Shown: positions 31,201 through 39,234 of the stretch, one piece after another
Layout: each line of letters begins with the position of its first letter
Position numbering within the stretch: the stretch's first letter is position 1
From: JAPORK01 sp026710285
GTDB lineage: Bacteria > Pseudomonadota > Gammaproteobacteria > Pseudomonadales > Endozoicomonadaceae
Assembly: GCA_965201045.1 (NCBI GenBank)
Contig: OZ241746.1
Location: forward strand, 3,038,001 to 3,102,000
Reading direction: 5' to 3'
Length of the DNA stretch: 64,000 bases
Made by a program: the position numbers and the translations under genes
The notes under the pieces: model-generated
The model's database searches: none
Told to the model about the DNA's origin: nothing
The model's input: the letters and a program-made list of their open reading frames with translations, nothing else

Positions 31201-33713
31201 AAAGCATGACTATTACCTGGAAATAGCCATTGCTCAGTGGGTTGATACAGTATATTGGCATGAGTTACAGCAATAGCAGAATAGCTGCCGCTGGCACTTT
31301 GCCGGTAACTAACAACACATCTGTGTGAATCATCATACTGATTAATATTTATTTCTCCATCTGGCTGATGGACACGGGTAATTCTGCCTGAGTCATCATA
31401 TTCCTGTGTTGTCGTTAATGCTTCCATTTTACCTGATGCAGAAATGAGATAGGCAGATTTAGCTACTATACGTCCATGGTTGCCATAAATTATTTTACTA
31501 ACAGGAATCCAATGGTTTGCAATAATTTTTCCATTGTCTGATAAAGCTTCACGAAAATGTAGCAGTGGTCGTCCTGCTCCGTCAAAAATAGTCTTACTGC
31601 GTAATCCATTAGCTGCTGTGATTACCACCTGATTACGTTGTGGAGAAATCATATATTGATAGTAGCTGTTTGCCGCAAAAGAGGTTCCGATATTCATATT
31701 TATCTGAACCGGTCTGTCCCATAAGTCATAATGGTAACGAATAGTATTTTTACCAGAAGCATCAATCTGCTGTAATACATGGTTAGTAAACAGGCTGGTG
31801 GTAACGAATGAAGAAACACGTTGTTTACCTGCACCTAATTCAGTCACACTATAAGTTGTTTTACTACGATTATCTGCACTCTTTTTATAATAGTAATCAT
31901 GAATAATCTCATGAAATCCAAAGGGTCTGTGAATATTATCTGTCAGTCGGTCCTGTTTTAACAGACCATATGTCAGACTGTTATCTTTATCCTGATAATA
32001 ACGACGGGTTGTTGTAATTTCTTGTGTTCCTGATTGCCTTATCTGATGATCCAATATTAAAATATAACCATGACCTTTCCTGTTGGGTAGTTTACGATAG
32101 TAATTACGGGTTACAACAGGCGTGAGAACAGTTGAACCAACACTGGCAGGATAAACGATAACAGATTTCGTGAGTGTACCCATATTCCAACCATCAGGTT
32201 CAACAGGACAGTCTGTACCTCCTTTTAATGGACAATAAGTTATTTTACTTAAACGACCATAAGTATCTTTATGAAAAATCATTCTTCCCTGTTTATCATA
32301 ACGATATATTTCTGAGGTTATTGCCGGTGTATTCGAGTTTTCACTCCAGACTTTTGTAGTAATCTTTAATGGTTGGCTATACGTCAAAGGTAAATCTTCA
32401 AAAGTAGAATGAGCGCAACCGTTTGATTGATCTGTATGACAAAAAAAAGCATGTATCTCTGACAACATATGTCCGGTACGATCACTGATCCTTTGATCAT
32501 TAATGAGTAAATGATATTTGTTGTAGGTACGAATTTCATGAAAAATACCATTATCTTCCTGTGTCTGATATGTATAACTAACGGGTGCATCAAATAACAT
32601 ATCTTTTTTTACAGATGTGGTTGCTGTCAGTTGTGCATTAAACCCGAGATAATTATGTTCATTACTGTTGGTTTTACCATATTCATAAGTCTCTTGCATA
32701 ACCGGCTGTCCGGCACCAGGATCGATACTTTTTCTGGTAATGACACATAATGAGCTTGTGAAAAGGTTTTTATATGTCCTGATTTTCATTGTATCAGTAC
32801 AATTATAAGTAAATTTTTCTGTTAATCCGGTGGGATAGCTTACCCTGGTAAGCAGATGACCTGTATAGCTGAAATCCATACCATAACCTACATGACTTTT
32901 CTGCAGAGGTAATATAAGTTTACGTAATTCACCATTTTTTACATTGAGCAATACTGAAACAGGTTGTCCTTCACTACCTTTACTAATTACTTCTACATAG
33001 TCTTTTTCATATAGCAGTGTGATCTTGTGTCCTGTATCATCACTAACAGACTGTAACCGGTGTGTCCCTGGCTGGTAAGTAAAATGTACTCGCCAGCCAT
33101 TTTGTTGTTCCAGCATTGTTTCATAACCCTGGTGGTCTAAGGTTTCCCGTAAACCATTAGCGTACGTAATAATAAAATATTTTTCTTTCGTACCACCAAT
33201 ATGAAGATCATGCATTTTATGGTATAAAGGATACCACTGACCATTACTTGTCTGTTGCAGATAAAAGCTTTGACCGATAGAGGTGGCCAAACTATCAGTT
33301 ACCGGATTAAAGTGAGTTAAATTCCAGCTCCAGCCAGTTCCTAATCCGTCAATATTCGTATTAGCATTGCTGCTATAGTTAACTTCCAGATCAATATTGG
33401 GACCATGCCCAAAATTGCTGAGTAAACTTCCGGTTTTAACATGCACATTTAAGATACCGGTTCCCGGATCAATCTGCGCTCCCCACACGCCTTTAAAGTT
33501 AAAAGCATTTGACCATGGAACAGATCCTGATGATTCTGTTGCAGATAAAGTTAACTGATGATCCGGTAATTTTTCTTTATGCTTATTTTTATGTGAAAGC
33601 ACTATAGCAGCAGATGAATAAATAAAAATCATTGTATATAAGGAAAGTAATATAAAGAAAAACGTTATAAAATTTCTTGGTATAAAATATTGTTTATATG
33701 ATTGAAACTTCAT
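28260..33713 (-). CDS. RHS/YD-repeat giant protein, copy G (1,817 aa)
   Basis: Longest intact copy, because the tail runs on to KFEYNVIND. The body is very close to E and F. The core ends at DPSGN (1464). Tail: Cys 1656 (LIECDT) and His 1753 (APGHGAL), followed by IGYFPSETIGG. The first part of the tail (KMLPFRNLG, LNEKVPHLVKIIND) matches copy F, whereas ILFKHSGLIECDTAVILTFARI matches copy E, so the tail itself looks mosaic. It is the first-transcribed intact gene of the six-copy block if the block is read as one unit from the right. Immediately upstream lies the decayed C-terminal end of a further copy. Confidence 0.93.
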   Translation of the reverse strand: MKFQSYKQYFIPRNFITFFFILLSLYTMIFIYSSAAIVLSHKNKHKEKLPDHQLTLSATESSGSVPWSNAFNFKGVWGAQIDPGTGILNVHVKTGSLLSNFGHGPNIDLEVNYSSNANTNIDGLGTGWSWNLTHFNPVTDSLATSIGQSFYLQQTSNGQWYPLYHKMHDLHIGGTKEKYFIITYANGLRETLDHQGYETMLEQQNGWRVHFTYQPGTHRLQSVSDDTGHKITLLYEKDYVEVISKGSEGQPVSVLLNVKNGELRKLILPLQKSHVGYGMDFSYTGHLLTRVSYPTGLTEKFTYNCTDTMKIRTYKNLFTSSLCVITRKSIDPGAGQPVMQETYEYGKTNSNEHNYLGFNAQLTATTSVKKDMLFDAPVSYTYQTQEDNGIFHEIRTYNKYHLLINDQRISDRTGHMLSEIHAFFCHTDQSNGCAHSTFEDLPLTYSQPLKITTKVWSENSNTPAITSEIYRYDKQGRMIFHKDTYGRLSKITYCPLKGGTDCPVEPDGWNMGTLTKSVIVYPASVGSTVLTPVVTRNYYRKLPNRKGHGYILILDHQIRQSGTQEITTTRRYYQDKDNSLTYGLLKQDRLTDNIHRPFGFHEIIHDYYYKKSADNRSKTTYSVTELGAGKQRVSSFVTTSLFTNHVLQQIDASGKNTIRYHYDLWDRPVQINMNIGTSFAANSYYQYMISPQRNQVVITAANGLRSKTIFDGAGRPLLHFREALSDNGKIIANHWIPVSKIIYGNHGRIVAKSAYLISASGKMEALTTTQEYDDSGRITRVHQPDGEININQYDDSHRCVVSYRQSASGSYSAIAVTHANILYQPTEQWLFPGNSHALSVPEKLCSSQINKNTSADVKISTMTYDGFGRIVAATDPLGHIVKKEYDPLGRLINIIDPKGDKVHNVYDLSGHIIQHWVQPASGGNYLLASAEYNAAGELLWSAGEDGLHTKFTYTKDGQLTTTTTPDGHVTTLQYNRIGLPVSKTLDGKIQLQISYDPVTLLVTTQTDNTGKTRFTYSDDGLPLYLQHIGIHNYLNYKLQWKYDQNRRTISVTDINANQTQTVYDRLGRATEVRYQPDHGQAERLSTLHYDAFSRIVAVNYGSGMQRKVNYDHFGHPNNIRDKLNGRLLSAWSFTYDANNNITTQVYKTNGNQQAIFNYTYDALDNLSIMTCDGSSELPLCPRDTDFSKYNLQEASVITRQHYYFTPLNRIAQINELLQSSAQHQSLKKITRYHYTNSSVPMRLQNISTIWNNQPVSTHDFSYDIMGNMTTDGADNHITYNAFSQITRVIKPDGEQSSYGYDGSEREIYEKSRFGIHFLFYQGHYLINERISTPKETTHTIGYQGVAKTIDGVIRQYNESNYKGDVVSVLTKNHTNNCYQLSQRSVYSPYGMRWNVNKNQLPAYQQTLFGFDGERTDPATGWQFLGAGHRTYNPQQRYFVSEDPAGGGYRFGSNNPIMNSDPSGNMPKWLGSAFKWVNYISSFGLDALHAKWANIAGAVITSALTVATLGGSAYTYGGTLLASAVTAGATLAGSVPVVAAAIPVNKGLNIAASVVGVIQMVSMAATAAVDIGLCLFKPESIPEYTKIPTKMLPFRNLGEQTEVVREVHSFDVIAFLNEKVPHLVKIINDEHHLGIEDFNQLCDLWNILFKHSGLIECDTAVILTFARITKRYLNLKVFQHFLGVRFVLMSEISALPDEQKELMTKRYMRSFFQVFCSLYNKTPVEKFFHEEQPKSLEVLLLKPGEMGVVAAPGHGALIVKITGGTFIGYFPSETIGGRISLEVGGVSTMNQHFFGGIEDPEKRYLLYVLKFEYNVIND

Positions 33714-33807
33714 GAGAATGTTATTACTAATATCAGAATATTTATGAAAATAAGAGAAAATTTTTTATTTTAAAAAGAAATTGATTTATTATTGATCAAT
33801 TATTATT

Positions 33808-34345
33808 TTAAAATAATATGAATTTTAAAACATACAGAATATAGCGGTTCTCATGGGCTTCTGTCTCACGAAAAAAATACCATTCAATTATACTGACGGT
33901 ACCTGTCTTAAATGATATTCCAGCAACAATAGTTTCCAAAGAGTATCCTGTAAAAAAAATTATTACCGGACTTACTTATCAGTACTCCATGACCAGGAGC
34001 TGCAACCGAACCCATTTCACCAGATTTTAACAAGAGTACTGAAAGTGATTTTGGTTGTTACTGGTCAAAGAATTTTTTGACCGGTGTCCTGTTATGCAAG
34101 GTATAAAATACTTGAAAGAAATTTTGTAGATAACGTTTTATCATTAGTTATTGCTGCTCAGGTGGTAGTATTGATAGTTCTCTTATCATTATAAATCTTA
34201 CTGATAAAAAATGCTGAAACAATTTAAGAATGAGATATCGTTTCATTATTCCGGCAAAAGTTAGTATAACGGCTATATCGCACTCTATCAAACAACTGTG
34301 TTCAAACAAAATATTCCATATATCACAAAATTCATTAAGATGCTT
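33808..34345 (-). pseudogene. RHS protein C-terminal remnant
   Basis: About 540 bp align with the last 180 codons of copy G: the end ENRYILYVLKF, the QHFF/NQHF region and the LLLK block are recognisable. Decay is clear: a codon expected to be GAA or CAA-Glu reads TAA (PPEQQ-stop-LMIKR against PDEQKELMTKR in copy G), and there are indels around the TTATTACCGGAC stretch. Homology stops abruptly near 34345, and amtB begins 240 bp further on. The missing body of this copy is nowhere nearby, so it was deleted or replaced. Confidence 0.85.
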
Positions 34346-34588
34346 AAGTCAGGATGAATCGGCTAAAGATAGTGAAGAATAGATTTTAAAAAATAATATG
34401 TTATGGTTTGTGCTATAGCTTTTGTGTCAGATTGTGTAGCGTATGCTATCATTGATCCGCGAAAAAACATGTAATCAGAGCTTCATGTTCTGCTTTGAAG
34501 TACAGGTTTACAGTTTATTGATTACAACTATTGCATCAACCAGCAAGTAAATAATGAGTAAAATATTTGATAATGGAGATCCTCTACC

Positions 34589-35812
34589 ATGAGCGTTACA
34601 ACAGGTCAGGTTCATAGCGCTGTACAAGCTCTGACTCAAAGCACAGACACACTATTTTTATTACTTGGTGCAATTACTGTATTTCTGATGCATGCAGGGT
34701 TTGCTTTTTTAGAATTAGGAACAGTCAGACGTAAAAACCAGGTTAATGCACTTGTTAAAGTTCTTGCAGATTTTGGTGTTTCAACACTTGCCTATTTCTT
34801 TATCGGATATCAGGTGGCTTATGGTGTGACTTTTTTTGCTGATGCACAAACCCTGTCTCAAGGTAATGGTTATGAGCTGGTGAAATTCTTTTTTCTGCTC
34901 ACATTTGCTGCTGCAATACCTGCAATAGTCTCAGGGGGAATTGCTGAAAGAGCAAGTTTTTATCCGGTATTAATTGCAACATTTTTTACCGTCGGTTTAA
35001 TCTATCCTTTTTTTGAAGGTATGATTTGGAATGGAAATTTTGGACTACAAGAGTTGTTTAAACTTCAGTTTGGTTATGAGTTTCATGATTTTGCCGGATC
35101 TGTTGTTGTTCATGGTTTAGGTGGTTGGATTGCACTGGTGGCCATTATTTTTTTGGGTATGCGTAAAGATCTGGTTCGTACCGGAAAGCGTATTAATTTT
35201 TTACCTTCAAGTATTCCATTTCTTGCGTTGAGTGCATGGATTTTGTGCGCAGGTTGGTTTGGGTTTAATGTGATGTCTGCACGAACATTAAATAATATCA
35301 GTGGTTTAGTTGCGATGAATTCGTTGATGGCAATGGTCGGAGGTATTATTGCTGCTCTGGTGGTAGGAAAAAATAATCCAGGTTTTATTCATAATGGTCC
35401 ACTTGCCGGGCTTGTGGCTGTCTGTGCAGGTTCTGATATAATCCATCCAATCAGTGCACTTGTGATAGGTGTAATAGCAGGAGTATTGTTTATTTGTCTA
35501 TTTACTTACTTACAAAACAGAACAAAAATTGATGATGTGCTCGGTGTTTGGCCTTTGCACGGTGTTTGTGGTGCCTGGGGTGGTATTGCTACAGGAATCT
35601 TTGGTCAGGTAGCACTTGGCGGCTTGGGAGGAGTTAGTTTCACTGTTCAAATCCTTGGTACCATTATAGGTATTGTTGTTGCACTTATGGGTGCGGGATT
35701 AATTTACGGAGTTATTAATCGTTTGACGGGTCTGCGTCTTTCTGAAGAAGATGAGTTCAACGGATCAGATATTGCGATTCACAAAATTTCTGCAACAAGT
35801 GATGATCAATAA
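34589..35812 (+). CDS. amtB: ammonium transporter (Amt/MEP family)
   Basis: Inner-membrane channel that conducts ammonia or ammonium. The 407 residues show about eleven hydrophobic segments. Family signatures include the start of the pore domain (FLMHAGFAFLELG), AGGWFG-like CAGWFGFN (220-227) and the twin pore histidines: His 175 in DFAGSVVVHGLGG and His 324 in GVWPLHGVCGAWGG. The tail RLSEEDEFNGSDIAIH matches the usual cytoplasmic C-terminus that contacts GlnK. GGAG lies 10 bp before ATG. No glnK gene is adjacent, although the two are commonly paired. The gene faces opposite to the RHS array and sits between two RHS remnants, so the array was broken here or the array invaded around it. Confidence 0.96.
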   Translation: MSVTTGQVHSAVQALTQSTDTLFLLLGAITVFLMHAGFAFLELGTVRRKNQVNALVKVLADFGVSTLAYFFIGYQVAYGVTFFADAQTLSQGNGYELVKFFFLLTFAAAIPAIVSGGIAERASFYPVLIATFFTVGLIYPFFEGMIWNGNFGLQELFKLQFGYEFHDFAGSVVVHGLGGWIALVAIIFLGMRKDLVRTGKRINFLPSSIPFLALSAWILCAGWFGFNVMSARTLNNISGLVAMNSLMAMVGGIIAALVVGKNNPGFIHNGPLAGLVAVCAGSDIIHPISALVIGVIAGVLFICLFTYLQNRTKIDDVLGVWPLHGVCGAWGGIATGIFGQVALGGLGGVSFTVQILGTIIGIVVALMGAGLIYGVINRLTGLRLSEEDEFNGSDIAIHKISATSDDQ

Positions 35813-35837
35813 AGTAAGTTTTTTAATATGGTTGCAG

Positions 35838-35875
35838 CTATACCCATCACTATTGAAAACACGTGACTTTTTTAT
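35838..35875 (-). repeat. dispersed repeat, inverted copy
   Basis: Reads TATACCCATCACTATTGAAA on the plus strand, followed by ACACGTGACTTTTTT. Its complement matches the copy at 36499-36537 (ATCCAGTGTTTTGAAGTTGA, then ATGGGTATA). The two copies face each other across about 700 bp that include an RHS remnant, as terminal inverted repeats of a mobile element would. Confidence 0.55.
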
Positions 35876-36068
35876 ATAAGCGACAATGAGTTTCATGAAA
35901 ATTATTATCTCATATCATGAAAAATAGCTACTAAAATTAACCATGGATGGATACGTAAAGGCAAAGAAAATCAGATCAGTAAAACGGTGCCACGCACTTG
36001 TAAAAACATCCCTGGTAATTATTTGAGAGAAGATTTTTTATCTTAAATAGCGATTAATTTCTTGTTAC

Positions 36069-36312
36069 TTACACCATATTATTTGCAATAAATCCGGACA
36101 ATTTTAAAACATACAGAATATAGCGGTTCTCAGGGGGTTCTATAGCACGAAAAAAGTGTTGATTTATTTTACTGATTGCATCCAGCTCAAGTGATATTCT
36201 AGCTTCATAAGGATAATATTCTACAAAAAGATTATCGAACCTACCTATCAGTGCTGCATGATTTGGTGCAGCAGCCAACGCTATTTAATCAGGGTTTAAT
36301 AAAAGTTCTTTT
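36069..36312 (-). pseudogene. RHS protein C-terminal remnant (last ~80 codons)
   Basis: Reads LLLNPD-stop-IALAAAPNHAALIG, then VEYYP and INQHFFRAIEPPENRYILYVLKL, matching the end of copy F (LLLNPGEIALTALPKHAALIG). Where copy F has GGT-GAA this remnant has GAT-TAA, an in-frame stop. The invariant His of the family is retained. Homology ends near 36312. It may be the tail of the same copy whose head survives at 39235-39987, the centre having been lost, with the GDSL gene and IS debris now between them. Confidence 0.82.
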
Positions 36313-36687
36313 CTGCCCGATATAGTTTATGGTTTTGTATGGCAGTTTGTGTTAGCGGTGGTTAAGAGCGATAGAACTACATTACCGCCATAGTTTCAAC
36401 GGGCTTAGCCAGCAGACATAGTTACATTTACATTATATTCATTTAAGTTGAAAATGCTGGATTTACTACATTATAAATAATTGTTATTAAAAGGTTATGT
36501 AAAAAAATCCAGTGTTTTGAAGTTGAATGGGTATATTAAAAATAAAATTTTAACTGATCAGGTGCTGGACAGATTTAATCATAGTCTGAAGCATCAAATG
36601 ATATAAGTTAGTTATTTTCATTATCTTGAATATGCCTCTTAAATTTTTAAGTATTGAAAGTATTGTTTTTTTATAAATAATATTCAC
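36313..36687. other. no gene recognised
   Basis: AT-rich stretch between an RHS remnant and a palindromic element. Apart from the dispersed repeat at 36499-36537 I see only a less AT-rich patch (about 36340-36420, with GCGGTGGTTAAGAGCGATAG) that may be decayed insertion-sequence DNA. No open frame with recognisable product. Confidence 0.5.
36499..36537 (+). repeat. dispersed repeat, direct copy
   Basis: Contains ATCCAGTGTTTTGAAGTTGA followed by ATGGGTATA. It is the inverse partner of 35838-35875 and similar to the right half of the repeats at 11651 and 50319 and to 39171-39208. Confidence 0.55.
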
Positions 36688-36773
36688 TGATGTCAGGCAA
36701 TAATGGTTTTTTGTGAGATTAATATATGGCAGAATACCTTAACCTCATAAAAAGCTATTATTGCATAACATCA
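36688..36773. repeat. palindromic miniature element
   Basis: Two arms of about 35 bp in inverted orientation: TGATGTCAGGCAATAATGG with TTTTTTGTGAGATTAA on the left, and TTAACCTCATAAAAAGC with TATTATTGCATAACATCA on the right, with a short centre (TATATGGCAGAATACC). The arms match at most positions. It could be a MITE or a large hairpin in RNA. No coding content. Confidence 0.65.
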
Positions 36774-36924
36774 GATAATAACTAGGAAAATCAGTTAATT
36801 ACACAATCTTTCATATGAGGAAACATTTAATCATGAAATATTTGATAAAATGTGGCAAGTTAAAGGGATAAGGCAATACAGTGTACACCACCTATTCTTT
36901 TCAATTTACCCTGCACGCCGTAAA

Positions 36925-37278
36925 GCCTCGCCCTTCAGGGCGGGGATATAAGGCGGTTTTTTTTGTTGCTTTCTGTTTTGTTTTTTGGTATTGTGTCCGC
37001 ACAAACATTAGGGGCGACCTAAAAAAACGGAAACCAGCTGTCACTTTAACTGCGATTTCGCGGGCTGGTTTTTGAGATTGCGCCATTGAACACAGCCCTA
37101 ATCTGTTTGTGCTCCGGCAATCCGAAAGGTAGAGCAGGTTAGGAATAAGAGAATGTGTCTGTAATGTGGAGCAGTATTGAACAGAGATGTTAATGCTGCC
37201 AGAAACATTCTTGCGCTCGGGCATGAGCGTCTCGCAGGAGGAATCCCCTTTCTTTAGGGAGAGGAGGATGTCAATGTA
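36925..37278 (+). mobile_element. internally deleted IS200/IS605-family element
   Basis: The left end has the subterminal hairpin CCTCGCCCTTCAGGGCGGGG followed by ATATAAGGCGG. The right end has CCCCTTTCTTTAGGGAGAGG followed by AGGATGTCAA. Both are typical of this family's imperfect-palindrome ends. Between them lie only about 350 bp: no tnpA, and only the final codons of tnpB. It is therefore a non-autonomous or dead derivative. The exact outer boundaries are uncertain because these elements make no target duplication. Confidence 0.75.
37165..37257 (+). pseudogene. tnpB: TnpB C-terminal remnant
   Basis: In-frame reading gives CGAVLNRDVNAARNILALGH and then ERLAGGIPFL-stop, the characteristic end of TnpB (the second half of its zinc ribbon, then the DRDxNAARNIL catalytic Asp region and the GHERLAGG tail). 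The first CxxC pair of the ribbon (ECVC) is just upstream but one base out of frame, with TAA in the reading frame, so the gene is broken as well as truncated. Confidence 0.85.
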
Positions 37279-37396
37279 TTGTAAGAGATAATTTTTGGAT
37301 ACCTGGAAGTACAATGATTCTGAATATCTGTCACTTAATAAATATTACATGTCATAGAAAAAGCATTTTTACTTATTACAACGAGGGGTAATTATT

Positions 37397-39073
37397 ATGT
37401 TTGATTTAATAAAAAGTGCAGAACATACTGATATGTATAAAAACAATAATGTACAAAATAAAAATATCGATGATAATGTGAGTACGAGTAAAAACCTAAT
37501 CAGTTTTATAAAAACATTAATAAATGGAGGCATCAACAAACTAAAACTTTTGTTCGGTTTTTTTAAAAAGCTTAATCCTTTTACATTGTTGAAAAATTCA
37601 AACAAAACTACGTTGATTGTTCCAACAAAAAAACCAGATGGTGTGGTACAGAGTGAACCTTACGAAAATAATGAAAATATCAGATACTCAGGAAAAATTG
37701 TCAATGGTCAATATGATGGTGAGGGAAAACTTTTTTTCAGAAATTATGGTATAAGACTGAATACGTTTTTCCAAGATGGTAAACTTTTGAGCATTGATGG
37801 TCAGCTTAATTCTTCAAATAATGCCACATTTAGCGCAACATTAAATAGCGATACCAATAAACTGGAAGGTAAGTTAATTACAAGCAATTTTGAATATCAC
37901 GGAACATTTAACAGTGAAATATCTGATAAAATCTGGCAACCTGAAGGAGAGAATGGGCGATTAATATACATGAATGGTAATAAAGCTAAGGGAACTTTTC
38001 ATGATGGTTGCTTGCTTTTAAAAAATGAAGAAACAGGAAAAACTGAGCGTATTCCAGTTCTCAGAACAGATGATAATGACATAATAAAAAAACGATTATT
38101 TCCTTTAGCAATATGTTATGCGCAAAGGTTTGAAGCATTGAAAAATGCGCAAAAATCTGGTTTTGATTCGAATAAACAGCCTTTAAATCATATGGGCAAT
38201 TTAGTTATTATGGGTGACAGCCTTTCAGATGTTGGAATGATGAATAAACAATTCTATGGTTATTTTTTATCAGGAAAAGGTTACTACGACGGTCGCTTTT
38301 GTAACGGCTATGTCTGGTCCGATTTTATTGGATCACGTGGTTATCTTCAGAAATATATGAGCAAAGAATCAGCAAAGGATTTTAAAGTAATCAATCTTTC
38401 AAAGGGTGGGACCGTTTTAGGAGAACTCAAAGCATGGGTACAAAAACTTGGTATTTGTGGAAATCTGAAAAAACAAGTTAGTAAATATCTGGCAGGAGAA
38501 AGAAAACCTAACGATATAGTTTTTACTATGCTGGGTCCAAACGATTATAAACTGTTCGGGCAAACGCGTAAAGAAGTACCTGAAATAATCAGGCAATGTG
38601 AAGAACAGCTCAGAAGGTTGATAGCTAATGGCGTCAAAAATATTGTTGTTTCAAACGTTGCTGATCTGGTGCAAGTACCGAGCTATCAAGATGTTTCTCA
38701 GCAGGAAAGATATGAAGTGACTGAAATCATAAATCTGCATAATGCAATGTTGCAGAATTTATTGACAAGATTACAACAAGAATTTTCTGAGGTAAAAACA
38801 GTACTTTTTGATGCCAAATCAAATCTGAATATGATTACAGAAATGGCAAAAGAACAGGGTTATACAGTAGATAAACCATCCCTTCCTGAAGATCTTTATC
38901 GTGATGGGTTTTTTAATAAACCTGTGCCCTATGATTCAACAGCCCAATATATTTATCATGATTCAGCCCATATAACGCAAGAAGTGCAGCAAATGCTTGC
39001 GTCATCAATAACGGACATGATTGTTTCAGAATGGGGTACCCGGGATGTCACACCTGAAAATTTAGAAAAGTAA
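37397..39073 (+). CDS. GDSL-type lipase/acyltransferase with N-terminal MORN-like repeats
   Basis: SGNH/GDSL hydrolase of 558 residues. Residues 1-80 are Lys/Asn-rich with a short hydrophobic patch; no clear cleavable signal. Residues about 95-205 hold degenerate MORN-like repeats (YSGKIVNGQYDGEGKLFF; FEYHGTF; KGTFHDG). The hydrolase domain spans about 265-545 with block I GDSLSD (Ser 275), block II NLSKGGT (Gly 337/338), block III GPNDY (Asn 382) and block V DSAHIT (Asp 522, His 525), so the catalytic set is complete. Related proteins in Legionella (PlaA/PlaC group) and Vibrio act as phospholipases or glycerophospholipid:cholesterol acyltransferases. The MORN part may target membrane lipid. 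GAGGGG lies 8 bp before ATG. The gene stands alone and faces away from the RHS array. An effector role is inference. Confidence 0.88.
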   Translation: MFDLIKSAEHTDMYKNNNVQNKNIDDNVSTSKNLISFIKTLINGGINKLKLLFGFFKKLNPFTLLKNSNKTTLIVPTKKPDGVVQSEPYENNENIRYSGKIVNGQYDGEGKLFFRNYGIRLNTFFQDGKLLSIDGQLNSSNNATFSATLNSDTNKLEGKLITSNFEYHGTFNSEISDKIWQPEGENGRLIYMNGNKAKGTFHDGCLLLKNEETGKTERIPVLRTDDNDIIKKRLFPLAICYAQRFEALKNAQKSGFDSNKQPLNHMGNLVIMGDSLSDVGMMNKQFYGYFLSGKGYYDGRFCNGYVWSDFIGSRGYLQKYMSKESAKDFKVINLSKGGTVLGELKAWVQKLGICGNLKKQVSKYLAGERKPNDIVFTMLGPNDYKLFGQTRKEVPEIIRQCEEQLRRLIANGVKNIVVSNVADLVQVPSYQDVSQQERYEVTEIINLHNAMLQNLLTRLQQEFSEVKTVLFDAKSNLNMITEMAKEQGYTVDKPSLPEDLYRDGFFNKPVPYDSTAQYIYHDSAHITQEVQQMLASSITDMIVSEWGTRDVTPENLEK

Positions 39074-39093
39074 TACTGTTCAGAGCAGTATTA
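39071..39093 (+). terminator. hairpin overlapping the GDSL gene stop codon
   Basis: TAATACTG, loop TTCAGAG, CAGTATTA: a perfect 8-bp stem that includes the TAA stop. It is followed by TCTAAATTTC rather than a clean T run, so efficient intrinsic termination is uncertain. Confidence 0.4.
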
Positions 39094-39121
39094 TCTAAAT
39101 TTCAGGTTTTTATCTTTAAAT

Positions 39122-39208
39122 TACCGGACCTGATTTTTATATAACTCTTAATGACCGTCGTTTATGAAAAATCAGATCCCGGTATTTTTAAATCGAATGA
39201 GTATATAA
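39122..39208. repeat. imperfect palindrome joined to a dispersed-repeat copy
   Basis: TACCGGACCTGATTTTTATA and the complementary TATGAAAAATCAGATCCCGG are inverted arms about 25 bp apart. The right arm runs into a copy of the dispersed repeat (TATTTTTAAATCGAATGAGT, then ATATA). This sits between the GDSL gene and an RHS N-terminal remnant. Confidence 0.5.
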
Positions 39209-39234
39209 AAAACCATATCGTGACTTACTTCACA

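Noticed and set aside
36901..37314. 137-codon minus-strand frame
   Set aside because: It runs across the ends of the IS605 remnant on the opposite strand to the TnpB tail; a chance frame.
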